A model generated the notes under the pieces. It was given only the letters and a program-made list of their open reading frames with translations. It searched no databases and was not told the DNA's origin. DNA of 64,000 nt from Thermoplasmatota archaeon (GTDB lineage Archaea > Thermoplasmatota > Thermoplasmata > Thermoplasmatales > Thermoplasmataceae): contig JAMCUL010000015.1 of the NCBI GenBank assembly GCA_023381355.1, positions 1-64,000 on the forward strand, in the 5' to 3' direction. This document shows positions 1 to 7,141 of this stretch, piece by piece (within the stretch, counting starts at the first letter, position 1; every line of letters begins with the position of its first letter). A program made the translations under genes and the position numbers.

Positions 1-24
1 CTCAATAGTTAATGCATTCAACTC

Positions 25-37
25 AAAAATATTTATG
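25..37 (+). promoter_or_regulatory. TATA box of tRNA-Arg
   Basis: An A/T-rich AAAAATATTTATG box is centred about 27 bases before the first base of the tRNA. This is the usual distance for an archaeal TATA box. Confidence 0.55.
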
Positions 38-58
38 TCAGTGTGAACTACCCTTTAA

Positions 59-133
59 GGGCTCGTGGCCTAGTCTGGATAAGGCACCGTCCTTCTAAGT
101 CGGTGATCGTGGGTCCGAATCCCACCGGGCCCG
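59..133 (+). tRNA. tRNA-Arg (anticodon TCT)
   Basis: The sequence folds as a cloverleaf. The acceptor arms are GGGCTCG (59-65) and CGGGCCC (126-132), with a D stem GCC/GGC, a T arm GTGGG/CCCAC and a discriminator G at 133. The anticodon TCT is at 94-96 in the loop CTTCTAA, so it decodes AGA and AGG, which are very common codons in this genome. The anticodon stem CCGTC/GTCGG has a T-T mismatch (90 and 100). The last 16 bases are repeated at 8534-8549, so the gene serves as the integration site of the element that follows. CCA is not encoded. Confidence 0.93.
118..133 (+). repeat. attL core (tRNA 3' end)
   Basis: This 16-base core, AATCCACCGGGCCCG-like and reading from the T arm to the discriminator base, is shared with 8534-8549 apart from one base. 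It restores a complete tRNA after integration. Confidence 0.8.
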
Positions 134-150
134 CTCTCTATACGGTTTAG

Positions 151-181
151 GTTATTTTTTTGTGCAGGGTTTTTCATTTTT
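151..181 (+). terminator. T-rich terminator after tRNA
   Basis: Runs of T (TTATTTTTTTG, then TTTTTCATTTTTTC) follow the tRNA within 20-50 bases. Archaeal RNA polymerase commonly stops at such tracts. The tract lies inside the integrated element, so the element supplies the terminator. Confidence 0.4.
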
Positions 182-244
182 TCTTTATATACTCAGGGTT
201 CGATTTTTGGAATATATTAATGTAAAGATAAAATAATCACGGCC

Positions 245-916
245 TCACGCTTCATGTTTATCAACAATTTCTTTTATTGATTTATTGGAAGTATGCGATA
301 GTTCCTCTACGAGTTCGGGAATTTCATAGATTAACTTTGCAAAATATTTACGGTTAAAGGCATGCTTCTTAGGGTCAAAATGCGCACGAAACCTGTTTTC
401 CATTTCCTTTTTTAGCGCAAGGCGTTCAACAGATAAGAGTTCAACAAACGCCCACACTGCATAGAAATCTTTTAAGTTTCTCGGCACGGACATAAATTCG
501 ACTGTGTACTTCCAGAAATTTTCCTGGACAGATTCTGGTGAAAGTATTGCGTCTTTTATTCCGAACCCCGTTATTGACGACCAGAGACCCATCAGGCTAT
601 AGAACCCTTCCCGAAAGCCAATAACATCAGGCCTAAAATCATGCATTGTTACGAGAATCTTCCTGATAGCCTTCGACGATCTGTAATTAATGTAAAATCT
701 GTTACGGCTTTTCACTATTAGCCCTTCTTTTACAAGGCGGCGCAGGTGATAATCGACTGCTTTAGTGCTAATTGGTTGTTTTACCTTTGTCCTCCTGTAT
801 ATGCTCTTTATCTCCTCAGAAGTGTTGTGCCCATTCATGATATCCATAATTATGCTAAAACTCGTTTCGCCTCTTTTGCCATGGTCCCCATAGTCCATTG
901 CATGGTAATGTAACAA
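245..916 (-). CDS. Winged-helix regulator of the integrated element
   Basis: This 223-residue protein has an N-terminal winged-helix-like region (about residues 20-85). It includes a helix-turn-helix stretch around STKAVDYHLRRLVKEG followed by a wing ending KSRNRFYINY, a pattern seen in DNA-binding transcription factors. The remaining 140 residues are helical and I do not recognise them. An alternative start is Met7 (898). It is the first gene inside the element and points towards the tRNA, a common place for a repressor or copy-number regulator. That role is inferred from position. Confidence 0.65.
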   Translation of the reverse strand: MLHYHAMDYGDHGKRGETSFSIIMDIMNGHNTSEEIKSIYRRTKVKQPISTKAVDYHLRRLVKEGLIVKSRNRFYINYRSSKAIRKILVTMHDFRPDVIGFREGFYSLMGLWSSITGFGIKDAILSPESVQENFWKYTVEFMSVPRNLKDFYAVWAFVELLSVERLALKKEMENRFRAHFDPKKHAFNRKYFAKLIYEIPELVEELSHTSNKSIKEIVDKHEA

Positions 917-1054
917 ACTATACTTTAAGCTTTTTGTAAACGCAAAAATTATTGACGAAGCAGTTAAATACGATATGACCGTGAATATAAGGCTAACTAA
1001 TCTTAAAAAAATGGCAATAAAATTACTTAATATACAGTTTACGCTATACTATGC

Positions 1055-1234
1055 ATGGCAAGAAAAATCAAAAGGCATGCACAGCTGATCGGAGACTACT
1101 CGTACTATGTTTCGCTGCCGAAGCATTGGGTTCTCGACAACCGCATAGACGAAGATCCGACTGTTTTTATTGAACTAAAAAACCGGAAAACGCTGATTGT
1201 AACGCCGGCTAAGGAGGGACAGAAACGAGATTAA
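1055..1234 (+). CDS. Small AbrB/SpoVT-like DNA-binding protein
   Basis: A 59-residue protein starting MARKIKRHAQLIGDYSYYV. The pattern of a basic N-terminus, a turn, SLPKHWV, then VFIELKNRKTLIVTP matches the swapped-hairpin AbrB fold (beta strand, SLPK helix start, C-terminal beta strand). Such proteins act as dimeric transcription regulators or antitoxins. No toxin lies beside it. The stop overlaps the end of the convergent small gene at 1231-1389. The calling of so short a gene rests on the motif. Confidence 0.6.
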   Translation: MARKIKRHAQLIGDYSYYVSLPKHWVLDNRIDEDPTVFIELKNRKTLIVTPAKEGQKRD

Positions 1235-1389
1235 AAACTTTCAACGTTGACTCTATCATCTGCAATCGTGATCTTGATCTGGTCCTTATCGCTGAAGGGA
1301 AGGTCACCGGCAAGCCGCTTAGACACATAGATCATTCCTTCACCCCTGGTTCCAATATGAAAACTCCCAGTTCCTCGTTTCTCGGTCAT
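1231..1389 (-). CDS. Small AbrB-like protein, 52 aa
   Basis: This 52-residue product starts MTEKRGTGSFHIGTRGEG. It contains GMIYVSKRLAGDLPF, a beta-strand then helix pattern like the SLPK segment of AbrB-type proteins, followed by the strand IKITIADDRVNVESF. It converges with the AbrB-like gene at 1055-1234 and overlaps its stop by a few bases. I infer a second small regulator. The fold call is weak because of the short length. Confidence 0.45.
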   Translation of the reverse strand: MTEKRGTGSFHIGTRGEGMIYVSKRLAGDLPFSDKDQIKITIADDRVNVESF

Positions 1390-1477
1390 TCTTATGAAAG
1401 TATAAGGAAAATTTTAAACTTATACTGCCAGTCTGAAAGGCATTATTATGCCAACGACCGGAGGAGACACGGAATAG

Positions 1478-1621
1478 CTACTTCTCAGTCCCCTTCAATT
1501 TTAGTTCGTTCAGCGCAAAGTTCACTGCATGCGAAAGAGACGCAAAACGCTTCTTTTTTACTTCTTCTTCTGCCCACGCCAGCACTTCCTCATCCAAAGA
1601 CACTGATACTTTTTTCTTCAT
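1478..1621 (-). CDS. Ribbon-helix-helix protein, 47 aa
   Basis: The product begins MKKKVSVSLDEEVLAWAEEE. It shows the classic ribbon-helix-helix pattern: a short basic strand (KKKVSVSLD), helix one (EEVLAWAEEEVKKK), a turn (RFASLS) and helix two (HAVNFALNELK). CopG/Arc-type proteins of this size dimerise and bind operators with the strand. It faces away from the ribbon-helix-helix gene at 1731, so the roughly 110 bases between them could hold shared operators. Confidence 0.65.
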   Translation of the reverse strand: MKKKVSVSLDEEVLAWAEEEVKKKRFASLSHAVNFALNELKLKGTEK

Positions 1622-1730
1622 CACTAATGAGCATCGCATACGCCTTAATAGTAGTTATTGCTACTGAGTATGTAAAAGTAGTAAAGGTTAATAAAGAGGT
1701 AGGTATTACTTGGTAGGAAGAAGTGAGAAT

Positions 1731-1883
1731 ATGGACGAAGACATGATCAAGATAAGCGTATCAATAAAACGTGAGGAACGGCAATTCTTGGACGAATTAG
1801 TAAGCACGGGTAGAGCGGCAAGCAGATCCCACGCCGTAAGGATGGCAGTTCGTAAACTGGAGGATGAAAGCCATGGACGTTGA
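1731..1883 (+). CDS. Ribbon-helix-helix protein, 50 aa
   Basis: The product begins MDEDMIKISVSIKREERQFL. The strand IKISVSI, the helix KREERQFLDELVSTG, the turn RAASRS and the helix HAVRMAVRKLED fit the ribbon-helix-helix fold of CopG/Arc regulators. It overlaps the next small gene by 11 bases. That arrangement suggests it heads the replication operon (1731 to 5390) and may autoregulate it. The regulatory role is inferred. Confidence 0.65.
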   Translation: MDEDMIKISVSIKREERQFLDELVSTGRAASRSHAVRMAVRKLEDESHGR

Positions 1884-2043
1884 TATAAAGCCCTTGAAAC
1901 AAAAGGCGATAGTATTCCCGGAGCCTTTAAAATCACTTATTCTGAGCGAGCCGGATATTCTCGATGCAAGCGACTTCATTTCGAAGCTGGGAACATGGCT
2001 GAAACTTGTTAAAATAAGCGAGAAACAAGGGGGTAAACCCTAA
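1873..2043 (+). CDS. Small hypothetical protein, 56 aa
   Basis: A 56-residue product beginning MDVDIKPLKQKAIVFPEPLK, with no motif I recognise. It overlaps the end of the ribbon-helix-helix gene and stops 24 bases before the PrimPol gene, which has its own AAGGAGG ribosome-binding site. It therefore sits in the same probable transcript. Tight packing on both sides supports it being a real gene. Confidence 0.45.
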   Translation: MDVDIKPLKQKAIVFPEPLKSLILSEPDILDASDFISKLGTWLKLVKISEKQGGKP

Positions 2044-2067
2044 TGAAAAATAAGGAGGTAAAAAAAC

Positions 2068-3075
2068 ATGAATGAAAAACAGGGAGGGAGCAGGTTCTCC
2101 CTCGAAAGAGGAAACGAGATTTCCAATAAATATAACATTGACGAGTTAATAAATTTACTGATATTCACGGAACCAACCCAGCAGGCATTGGCCTTAGAGT
2201 ACGGCAAGATAGGCTTTAAGGTTTTTCCGTGCGATCATAACAAGGCTCCCATAGTGGACCGCTCACTCGGGTTCATTCGGGGGCATAAGGATGCGACCAA
2301 CGATGCAAGGCTCATCATTAAAACGTGGAGCAGGTACCCGAACGCAGCCATCGGTTGGGCCATCCCTAAGGATGTCATGGTGCTTGACCCGGATGTCAGG
2401 AAGGATCAAAACAAAAGGCCAGTGCAGGTAGATGGGCATTTGGATAAAATAGGCATTCAATCTTTGCGAAAACTCGCAACTGAATTGAATATAGAACTTT
2501 CTGAATTATGGACACTGATCGCAGAAACTCAGTCAGGAGCGAGGCATTTCATATACAGAATGCCCGAAGGAGTGTATTCTTTTTGCCGTACCCATGCAAT
2601 GGAAGGCCTTGACCTGAAGGGGGAAGGGGGTTACATCATATTGCCCAATTCAGAGGGGCAATTTGGGAAATACAAATTTCTAATTCCTACTGAAATAAGG
2701 CCCATTCCGGAACCCTTACTGAAGTGGGTCCTTCAATTCAGGGAACCAAAGGGAGAGTTCAGGAAACTACCAGCCGGAAGCGCCAATATAGACAGAGAGG
2801 AGATCATTACGATCCTCAAACCCTACTGGGCAAAAGGAGACGGCCGGAGAAATGACCTTACCATGGCCATTGCAGGTTTTATAGCAAGATCCGGAGGATC
2901 TGAGGATGACGCTACCTTCATAATTTCTGAACTTGCAAGAATGACAGGCAAGGGAAGGGATCACGTCTCGGGGGCTAAATATGCTTTCCGCAGAGAAGGA
3001 CCAGTCAAGGGATTCAACTCGCTTGCTCAACTTATGGAGGAAATCGAAGAATCAAAGGAGGGAACCGAGCAATGA
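2068..3075 (+). CDS. PrimPol-type DNA primase/polymerase
   Basis: A 335-residue replication protein of the archaeo-eukaryotic primase fold (bifunctional DNA primase/polymerase family of plasmids and viruses). Residues 38-220 carry GKIGFKVFPC, then GWAIP, the metal-binding DPD at 107-109 (VMVLDPDV), and SGARH at 156-160, which matches the conserved sxH motif. The C-terminal 90 residues (GRRNDLTMAIAGFIARSGGS) resemble a PriCT-type helical domain. It should prime or copy the element's DNA. AAGGAGG lies nine bases upstream. The stop overlaps the start of the helicase (ATGA). Confidence 0.82.
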   Translation: MNEKQGGSRFSLERGNEISNKYNIDELINLLIFTEPTQQALALEYGKIGFKVFPCDHNKAPIVDRSLGFIRGHKDATNDARLIIKTWSRYPNAAIGWAIPKDVMVLDPDVRKDQNKRPVQVDGHLDKIGIQSLRKLATELNIELSELWTLIAETQSGARHFIYRMPEGVYSFCRTHAMEGLDLKGEGGYIILPNSEGQFGKYKFLIPTEIRPIPEPLLKWVLQFREPKGEFRKLPAGSANIDREEIITILKPYWAKGDGRRNDLTMAIAGFIARSGGSEDDATFIISELARMTGKGRDHVSGAKYAFRREGPVKGFNSLAQLMEEIEESKEGTEQ

Positions 3076-5390
3076 CAAAAAGCAACACAGAACGGGATAT
3101 AAACAATTTCAAAAATGCAGTAAAGGCAAAGGATAATAGCAGGCCAATCCGCGAGGGGTTGAAAGTCTTAGCGGATAATGGAAGATTCACAGAGAAGGAT
3201 AAAAAATTAGGAGAAGTGCTACATGCCAAGAAATCCCTGAGCTATGAAGAGCTCAAGTTAGCCAAGAAGATGCTGAAGGATTACGGCGCCGTTCTTGACC
3301 CTGGGCTTTATCTTGACATTGTGAATTATGAGCCCGATAAACCGATTAAGACGAAGTCAAGTTCCAAATCCATAGAAAGCCTAACCGGACAGTTCTTCAG
3401 CACTCCTCAGGGCCTAAAATTCTATGTAGAAGATGAAGGCATACCTATAGAAATCGAATCAGAATCGTTTGAAGGCTTGATTTCTGACAGGAAATACAAT
3501 GCTGGCGAGGGGCTGCCGTCAGGGGATGAAATAGCAAGCATAAGAAGGCTTGCAAGGTATTGGGCTTCCAGGAACCTGCGAGAGATAGGCGTAAGGACTG
3601 CGAAATTCAAGGACGGTATTATCTATGATCCGATAAGGCCGGATGGGAAGGTTTATTTTATCACCAAAGAAGGTTGCGAGATTAAGTCCTCGGACCAGCC
3701 ATATACTGTGAGATATACCGGCATGCTTGAATCTGTAATTGAGGACGGGGCGCTTCAGGACCATCTTGACCTTGTACGCCTATGGCAACTTGATTCTAAA
3801 AGCGAAATTCTTTCAATGGGCCTTGATTTTTCACGCTTTATTCCCGACATTCCCCATGCCATTGAGAATATAGACGGACCCCATGGAGCTGGCAAGACTT
3901 CATACACTGAAATCCATAGGTCCTTATTTGACCCTAACGGGGCCCCTACGCAATCATTAAAATCTGACGAAAGGGACCTTTCCATATCTGCTGTGCATCA
4001 AGGCATGATTGCATTCGACAACGTGAACGCTGCGCTTCCTGATTACATATCTGATATTATCTGCCGGCTTACCACAGGTCAGGGGTTCAGGACAAGGGAA
4101 CTGTACACCAACACGGGGGAAGTTATCCTAAAGCTGAAACGCCCCATAATCATTAATGGGATAAACAGGGCTTCATATAAGCCGGATTTCATAGACAGGG
4201 AATGCCCCATACATCTCGGCGTTATGCCAGAATCAAGGCGCATGACCGATGCCGATATCCGGGCGAAGGCAGAAGCCCTTATTCCCAAAGTGAGAGGGTT
4301 CATTATCTCCATAATTCCCAAGGCCATGGAACTGTACTCTCAAGTTGAATCTGAACTTAGAGGAAAACTTCCAAGAATGGCCGACTTTGTTATATGGGGG
4401 GAGTGCGGAATCCGGGCGATGGGATTCCCGGCCATGTCCTTTTATAACGCATACATGGAAGCAAAGCATGAGGAAACGGTGGATGTTGCAAGAGACACGC
4501 TTATAATATCGGCTATACAAGGGCTTATGGCTAACCGTGAGGAATGGGTAGGAACCACGAAAGATCTACTCGATGAACTCGAAAGATCCGTTACAGAAAA
4601 TCAGCGTAAATCGAAGGCATTTCCAAAGGATGAAAGAAGACTGGGGCGGGTATTGCGTGAGCTTATCCCAACATTCCGGGAGATTGGTTTAGCAATTGTC
4701 GAATTAAAGAACAATAAACACGAGAAAAAAATATCAAAAATAGGGGAAACATACAAAGTTAATAGCACTAATAGCACAAATGAAAATGACCCTTCAAATA
4801 TCGGGTTCGCCGAGAATAAAAATAACAAAAATACGGATTTAGGAAATTCGTTAATTTCATCGAACAGGGAACCTGAAAAACACAAAGTGCAGAACGAAAG
4901 TGCTATTAGTGCTATTAACTACCATGAATCGGGGGACAACAAAGACAATAAAGTGAATACCAAATTGAAAGCAGATACTTTAAACACCGAGTTTTTGAAA
5001 CCCCATGAAGGAGATAATGAAGGTATATCGGCAATTGACGAACACACGAATACTTCCTCCATAAATTATGGAACGCTTGGACATCACGATACAGAGTTAG
5101 GAATTGATGCAGTAAATTCCAATGTCAATAGCGAAAATCCGATCACGATCGACCAGGGCAACGAAATAAAGGAAACGATAATAGACATAGGGATTCACGT
5201 AAAACCTAACGATTGCGGACCTACAAGCGATTCGAAATTTTATCGGATTGCCATCCCTGACACATACTACAAACAGAACAGCGACTTTGTGGACAAAACC
5301 ATGCAGGAATTCGGCTTTGTTAAAATAAGCTCAGGAGCGCTTGGAACAGTGTTTTTCACAAGGACAATGAAAGGAGGCGCTGATCAATGA
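3072..5390 (+). CDS. Superfamily 3-like replicative helicase/ATPase of the element
   Basis: A 772-residue protein with a P-loop GPHGAGKT at 269-276, a Walker B-like MIAFDN near 312-317 and a sensor-like PIIINGIN near 359. This is the layout of superfamily 3/D5-like helicases found with PrimPols in plasmids and viruses. It probably unwinds DNA while the upstream PrimPol primes. Residues about 560-700 are a low-complexity N/S/T/D-rich stretch that looks disordered. The last 55 residues form a separate small region (RIAIPDTYYK to FFTRTMK). The gene is translationally coupled to the PrimPol gene. Confidence 0.75.
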   Translation: MTKSNTERDINNFKNAVKAKDNSRPIREGLKVLADNGRFTEKDKKLGEVLHAKKSLSYEELKLAKKMLKDYGAVLDPGLYLDIVNYEPDKPIKTKSSSKSIESLTGQFFSTPQGLKFYVEDEGIPIEIESESFEGLISDRKYNAGEGLPSGDEIASIRRLARYWASRNLREIGVRTAKFKDGIIYDPIRPDGKVYFITKEGCEIKSSDQPYTVRYTGMLESVIEDGALQDHLDLVRLWQLDSKSEILSMGLDFSRFIPDIPHAIENIDGPHGAGKTSYTEIHRSLFDPNGAPTQSLKSDERDLSISAVHQGMIAFDNVNAALPDYISDIICRLTTGQGFRTRELYTNTGEVILKLKRPIIINGINRASYKPDFIDRECPIHLGVMPESRRMTDADIRAKAEALIPKVRGFIISIIPKAMELYSQVESELRGKLPRMADFVIWGECGIRAMGFPAMSFYNAYMEAKHEETVDVARDTLIISAIQGLMANREEWVGTTKDLLDELERSVTENQRKSKAFPKDERRLGRVLRELIPTFREIGLAIVELKNNKHEKKISKIGETYKVNSTNSTNENDPSNIGFAENKNNKNTDLGNSLISSNREPEKHKVQNESAISAINYHESGDNKDNKVNTKLKADTLNTEFLKPHEGDNEGISAIDEHTNTSSINYGTLGHHDTELGIDAVNSNVNSENPITIDQGNEIKETIIDIGIHVKPNDCGPTSDSKFYRIAIPDTYYKQNSDFVDKTMQEFGFVKISSGALGTVFFTRTMKGGADQ

Positions 5391-5647
5391 GTTCAGATTT
5401 CCATGAATTGATCGGGATCACAATTTCAGTAAAGGTAATATCGCACAGGAGGGGGCCGTACACAGTAACAGGGGAATTAAAGAGGGTAACATGGAAGCAC
5501 ATAATACTGGCATCTGTTAGGACGGGATATTTACACAGGATATCCCTTGATAGTATTCTTTCGGTAACCGAAATTGAACCGGAATTCAAGATCCTTAATT
5601 TTTTACAGGATGGCATGGAGCAGCCTTATGCTCCAAAGAGGAAGTGA
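5387..5647 (+). CDS. Small beta-rich protein, possible Sm-like barrel
   Basis: An 86-residue protein overlapping the helicase stop by four bases (ATGA). Residues 5-65 read as alternating strands (IGITISVKVISHR, YTVTGELKRVTWKHIILASV, LHRISLDSILSVTEI). The order is a charged strand, a modifier strand with TGELK, a hydrophobic strand, then a C-terminal strand naming a site, as in Sm/Hfq-type small barrels. Two other small proteins downstream (5959 and 6430) show the same pattern. The fold is inferred by eye and no RNA-binding signature is proven. Confidence 0.5.
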   Translation: MSSDFHELIGITISVKVISHRRGPYTVTGELKRVTWKHIILASVRTGYLHRISLDSILSVTEIEPEFKILNFLQDGMEQPYAPKRK

Positions 5648-5651
5648 TCGA

Positions 5652-5846
5652 ATGAATGAACATTGTATAAAAAATTTGAGGAACCAAATTATAGAATCGC
5701 CTGGTCCACTCCCAGAAAGAAAAAACCCGCATATGCCATGGGAATTGGAACCTGATACAGAGGTACCAATCATACCAGAGGATCCCGGCGATGTATCAGA
5801 TGGTGAAGAAACGCCAATAATCTCTATGATGGAAGTGATAGAATGA
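5652..5846 (+). CDS. Small acidic proline-rich hypothetical protein
   Basis: A 64-residue product rich in Pro, Glu and Asp, with a stretch like ELEPDTEVPIIPEDPGD, probably disordered. I chose the start at 5652 because it follows the previous stop closely (AGAGGAAGTGATCG upstream) and its stop overlaps the next start. No family is recognised. Confidence 0.4.
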   Translation: MNEHCIKNLRNQIIESPGPLPERKNPHMPWELEPDTEVPIIPEDPGDVSDGEETPIISMMEVIE

Positions 5847-5962
5847 ACATGAAGGAAACAATAGTAAAAGTATTCAGGAAGTTTGTAAGCCTTATTCCTG
5901 AAGGCGTAAAGGGAAGGCAAAAGCCAGTAACGGAAAGAATAACGGAGGCAATGAAAGAATGA
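5843..5962 (+). CDS. Very small basic protein, 39 aa
   Basis: The product begins MNMKETIVKVFRKFVSLIPE. It is a short basic helical peptide with overlapping start and stop (ATGA) on both sides, in line with the tightly packed element operon. No function is recognised. Confidence 0.35.
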   Translation: MNMKETIVKVFRKFVSLIPEGVKGRQKPVTERITEAMKE

Positions 5963-6198
5963 TAAGGGACGGAATGAAGGAGGCTAAAAAGGAGATTTCG
6001 AACCCCAGGAACCATGAAAACATGGAACCGTTAAACACTTCCCATATAGGCAGATCGGTAACAATTACCATGGTGAATGGGAGGATCGAATCAGGCATAT
6101 TGAAGGCAGTCGGGGCTTACATGATCAGCATCAATGGAGCCAATGGAAGGGACCTTATCATAAACAAAGGGGCCATAATCACGGTATCGGTGATCTAA
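5959..6198 (+). CDS. Small Sm/Hfq-like barrel candidate
   Basis: A 79-residue protein. Its second half has IGRSVTITMVNGRIESGIL followed by KAVGAYMISING and LIINKGAIITVSV. The motif of a helix or loop, a strand ending in NGR, a bent strand ESGILKAVG, then a hydrophobic strand and an INKGAI turn is very like the Sm1/Sm2 organisation of LSm/Hfq proteins. It overlaps its neighbours by four bases and one base spacing. If correct it could bind RNA of the element. This is a pattern call only. Confidence 0.5.
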   Translation: MIRDGMKEAKKEISNPRNHENMEPLNTSHIGRSVTITMVNGRIESGILKAVGAYMISINGANGRDLIINKGAIITVSVI

Positions 6199-6426
6199 AT
6201 GTCATTTCATTTAAAATCACTTCAAAACCATTACGCCAGTGCTCATGTGAGGAGTCGTCATATATGGCATTACTGCTTTCTTGGGCAACACGAAAAATGT
6301 GCAGTTTACGGATCCTTAGTTAGGAATGAGGGCGATCCAAGCAAAACTCATGTAGAGAAATATCAAGGGACGGGCCTTGAAACTGTCTTTTGCGAATGCC
6401 CTTGCCACAGTAAGAGGGGGTTATGA
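6199..6426 (+). CDS. Small Cys/His-rich (zinc-binding?) protein
   Basis: A 75-residue protein with four Cys and many His: HYCFLGQHEKC in the middle and CECPCHSKRG near the end. The spacing CFLGQHEKC...CECPCH suggests a small zinc-ribbon-like or treble-clef-like metal site. It starts immediately after the stop of the upstream gene. I recognise no named family. Confidence 0.45.
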   Translation: MSFHLKSLQNHYASAHVRSRHIWHYCFLGQHEKCAVYGSLVRNEGDPSKTHVEKYQGTGLETVFCECPCHSKRGL

Positions 6427-6429
6427 TCC

Positions 6430-6684
6430 TTGTTTCCGTTTCGTAAACTGGACCCCCCTGATAAACTGGAACCGCCTTTCAGTTGGCGTGGACATAAGGT
6501 CAAGGTTCGGATAGCATTGGGGGATGCGGAGTCGTTTTATCAAGGAACCCTTGAAAACATTTATAGTGACGGCTTGCTGATTCAAATAGCCAATGCCGAG
6601 ATATTTGTTCCTCAATCATCCGTCGTGGCGATTGAAAAGGAAATAAATCCGAGGGGAGAGGCCCAACGGAGTGATACGATTTGA
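6430..6684 (+). CDS. Small beta-rich protein, third possible Sm-like barrel
   Basis: An 84-residue protein that must start at TTG 6430, because an in-frame stop (TGA 6424) lies just before it. Residues 20-75 read as strands: HKVKVRIALGD, YQGTLENIYSDGLLIQIA and EIFVPQSSVVAIEKE. This is the same charged-strand, bent-strand, hydrophobic-strand pattern as the genes at 5387 and 5959, with VPQSSV in the place of the final turn. It closes the plus-strand operon of the element. Confidence 0.45.
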   Translation: MFPFRKLDPPDKLEPPFSWRGHKVKVRIALGDAESFYQGTLENIYSDGLLIQIANAEIFVPQSSVVAIEKEINPRGEAQRSDTI

Positions 6685-7141
6685 TTTAAAGCCGCATTGG
6701 CGTTTTTGATTTTCCCTGCGCACGTTATCTATACAGTTTTCTTATAAGGAAAAAAATCGTTTCGGCATTTCCCAGCTGGAATGTCGTTACGGCATTTTAA
6801 ATGTAAATGTCGTAAACCTTAAAAATCTGGCACCACGTTTAAATTACATTGTTTTTCGCTGTTCATTCAGGAACGGAAATATCGGTTTAAAGAGTAAAAT
6901 TTGGTACAGTTTTTTAACCTAAAGGATAAAGGATTAATATATGCCACTAATTTAAAACGATTTAAGGCGCATTGAAAGTATATGGCGATAATATCTATCA
7001 ACTATGGCGATTTCTTTAACTGGTCCTCGTTCTGATGTGCCTTTAAACCATTCCTTTGATAATCTGTATCTTCTTTATATTGTAAGACTAAAAGTTTAAA
7101 AAATTGATAGTGCACTTTCATGATGATGACGCAACAAAACG
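6685..7141. other. Non-coding stretch between replication operon and integrase
   Basis: No convincing gene is present. Positions 6759-6816 hold a cluster of AATGYCGTAA-like words in alternating orientation. The rest is A/T-rich. A replication origin, operators, or shared terminators for the convergent genes are all possible. Confidence 0.5.
6759..6816. repeat. Cluster of alternating AATGYCG(T)AA-like repeats
   Basis: Four related words lie within 58 bases: TTCGGCATTT (6761), AATGTCGTTA (6780), TTACGGCATT (6788) and AAATGTCGTAAA (6805). The second and third form an inverted repeat. The spacing and alternation fit protein-binding iterons or an operator. Confidence 0.5.

Noticed and set aside
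1357-1716. 119-codon plus-strand ORF
   Set aside because: It lies antisense to the ribbon-helix-helix gene at 1478-1621, and its protein is Ser/Leu-rich without a fold pattern.
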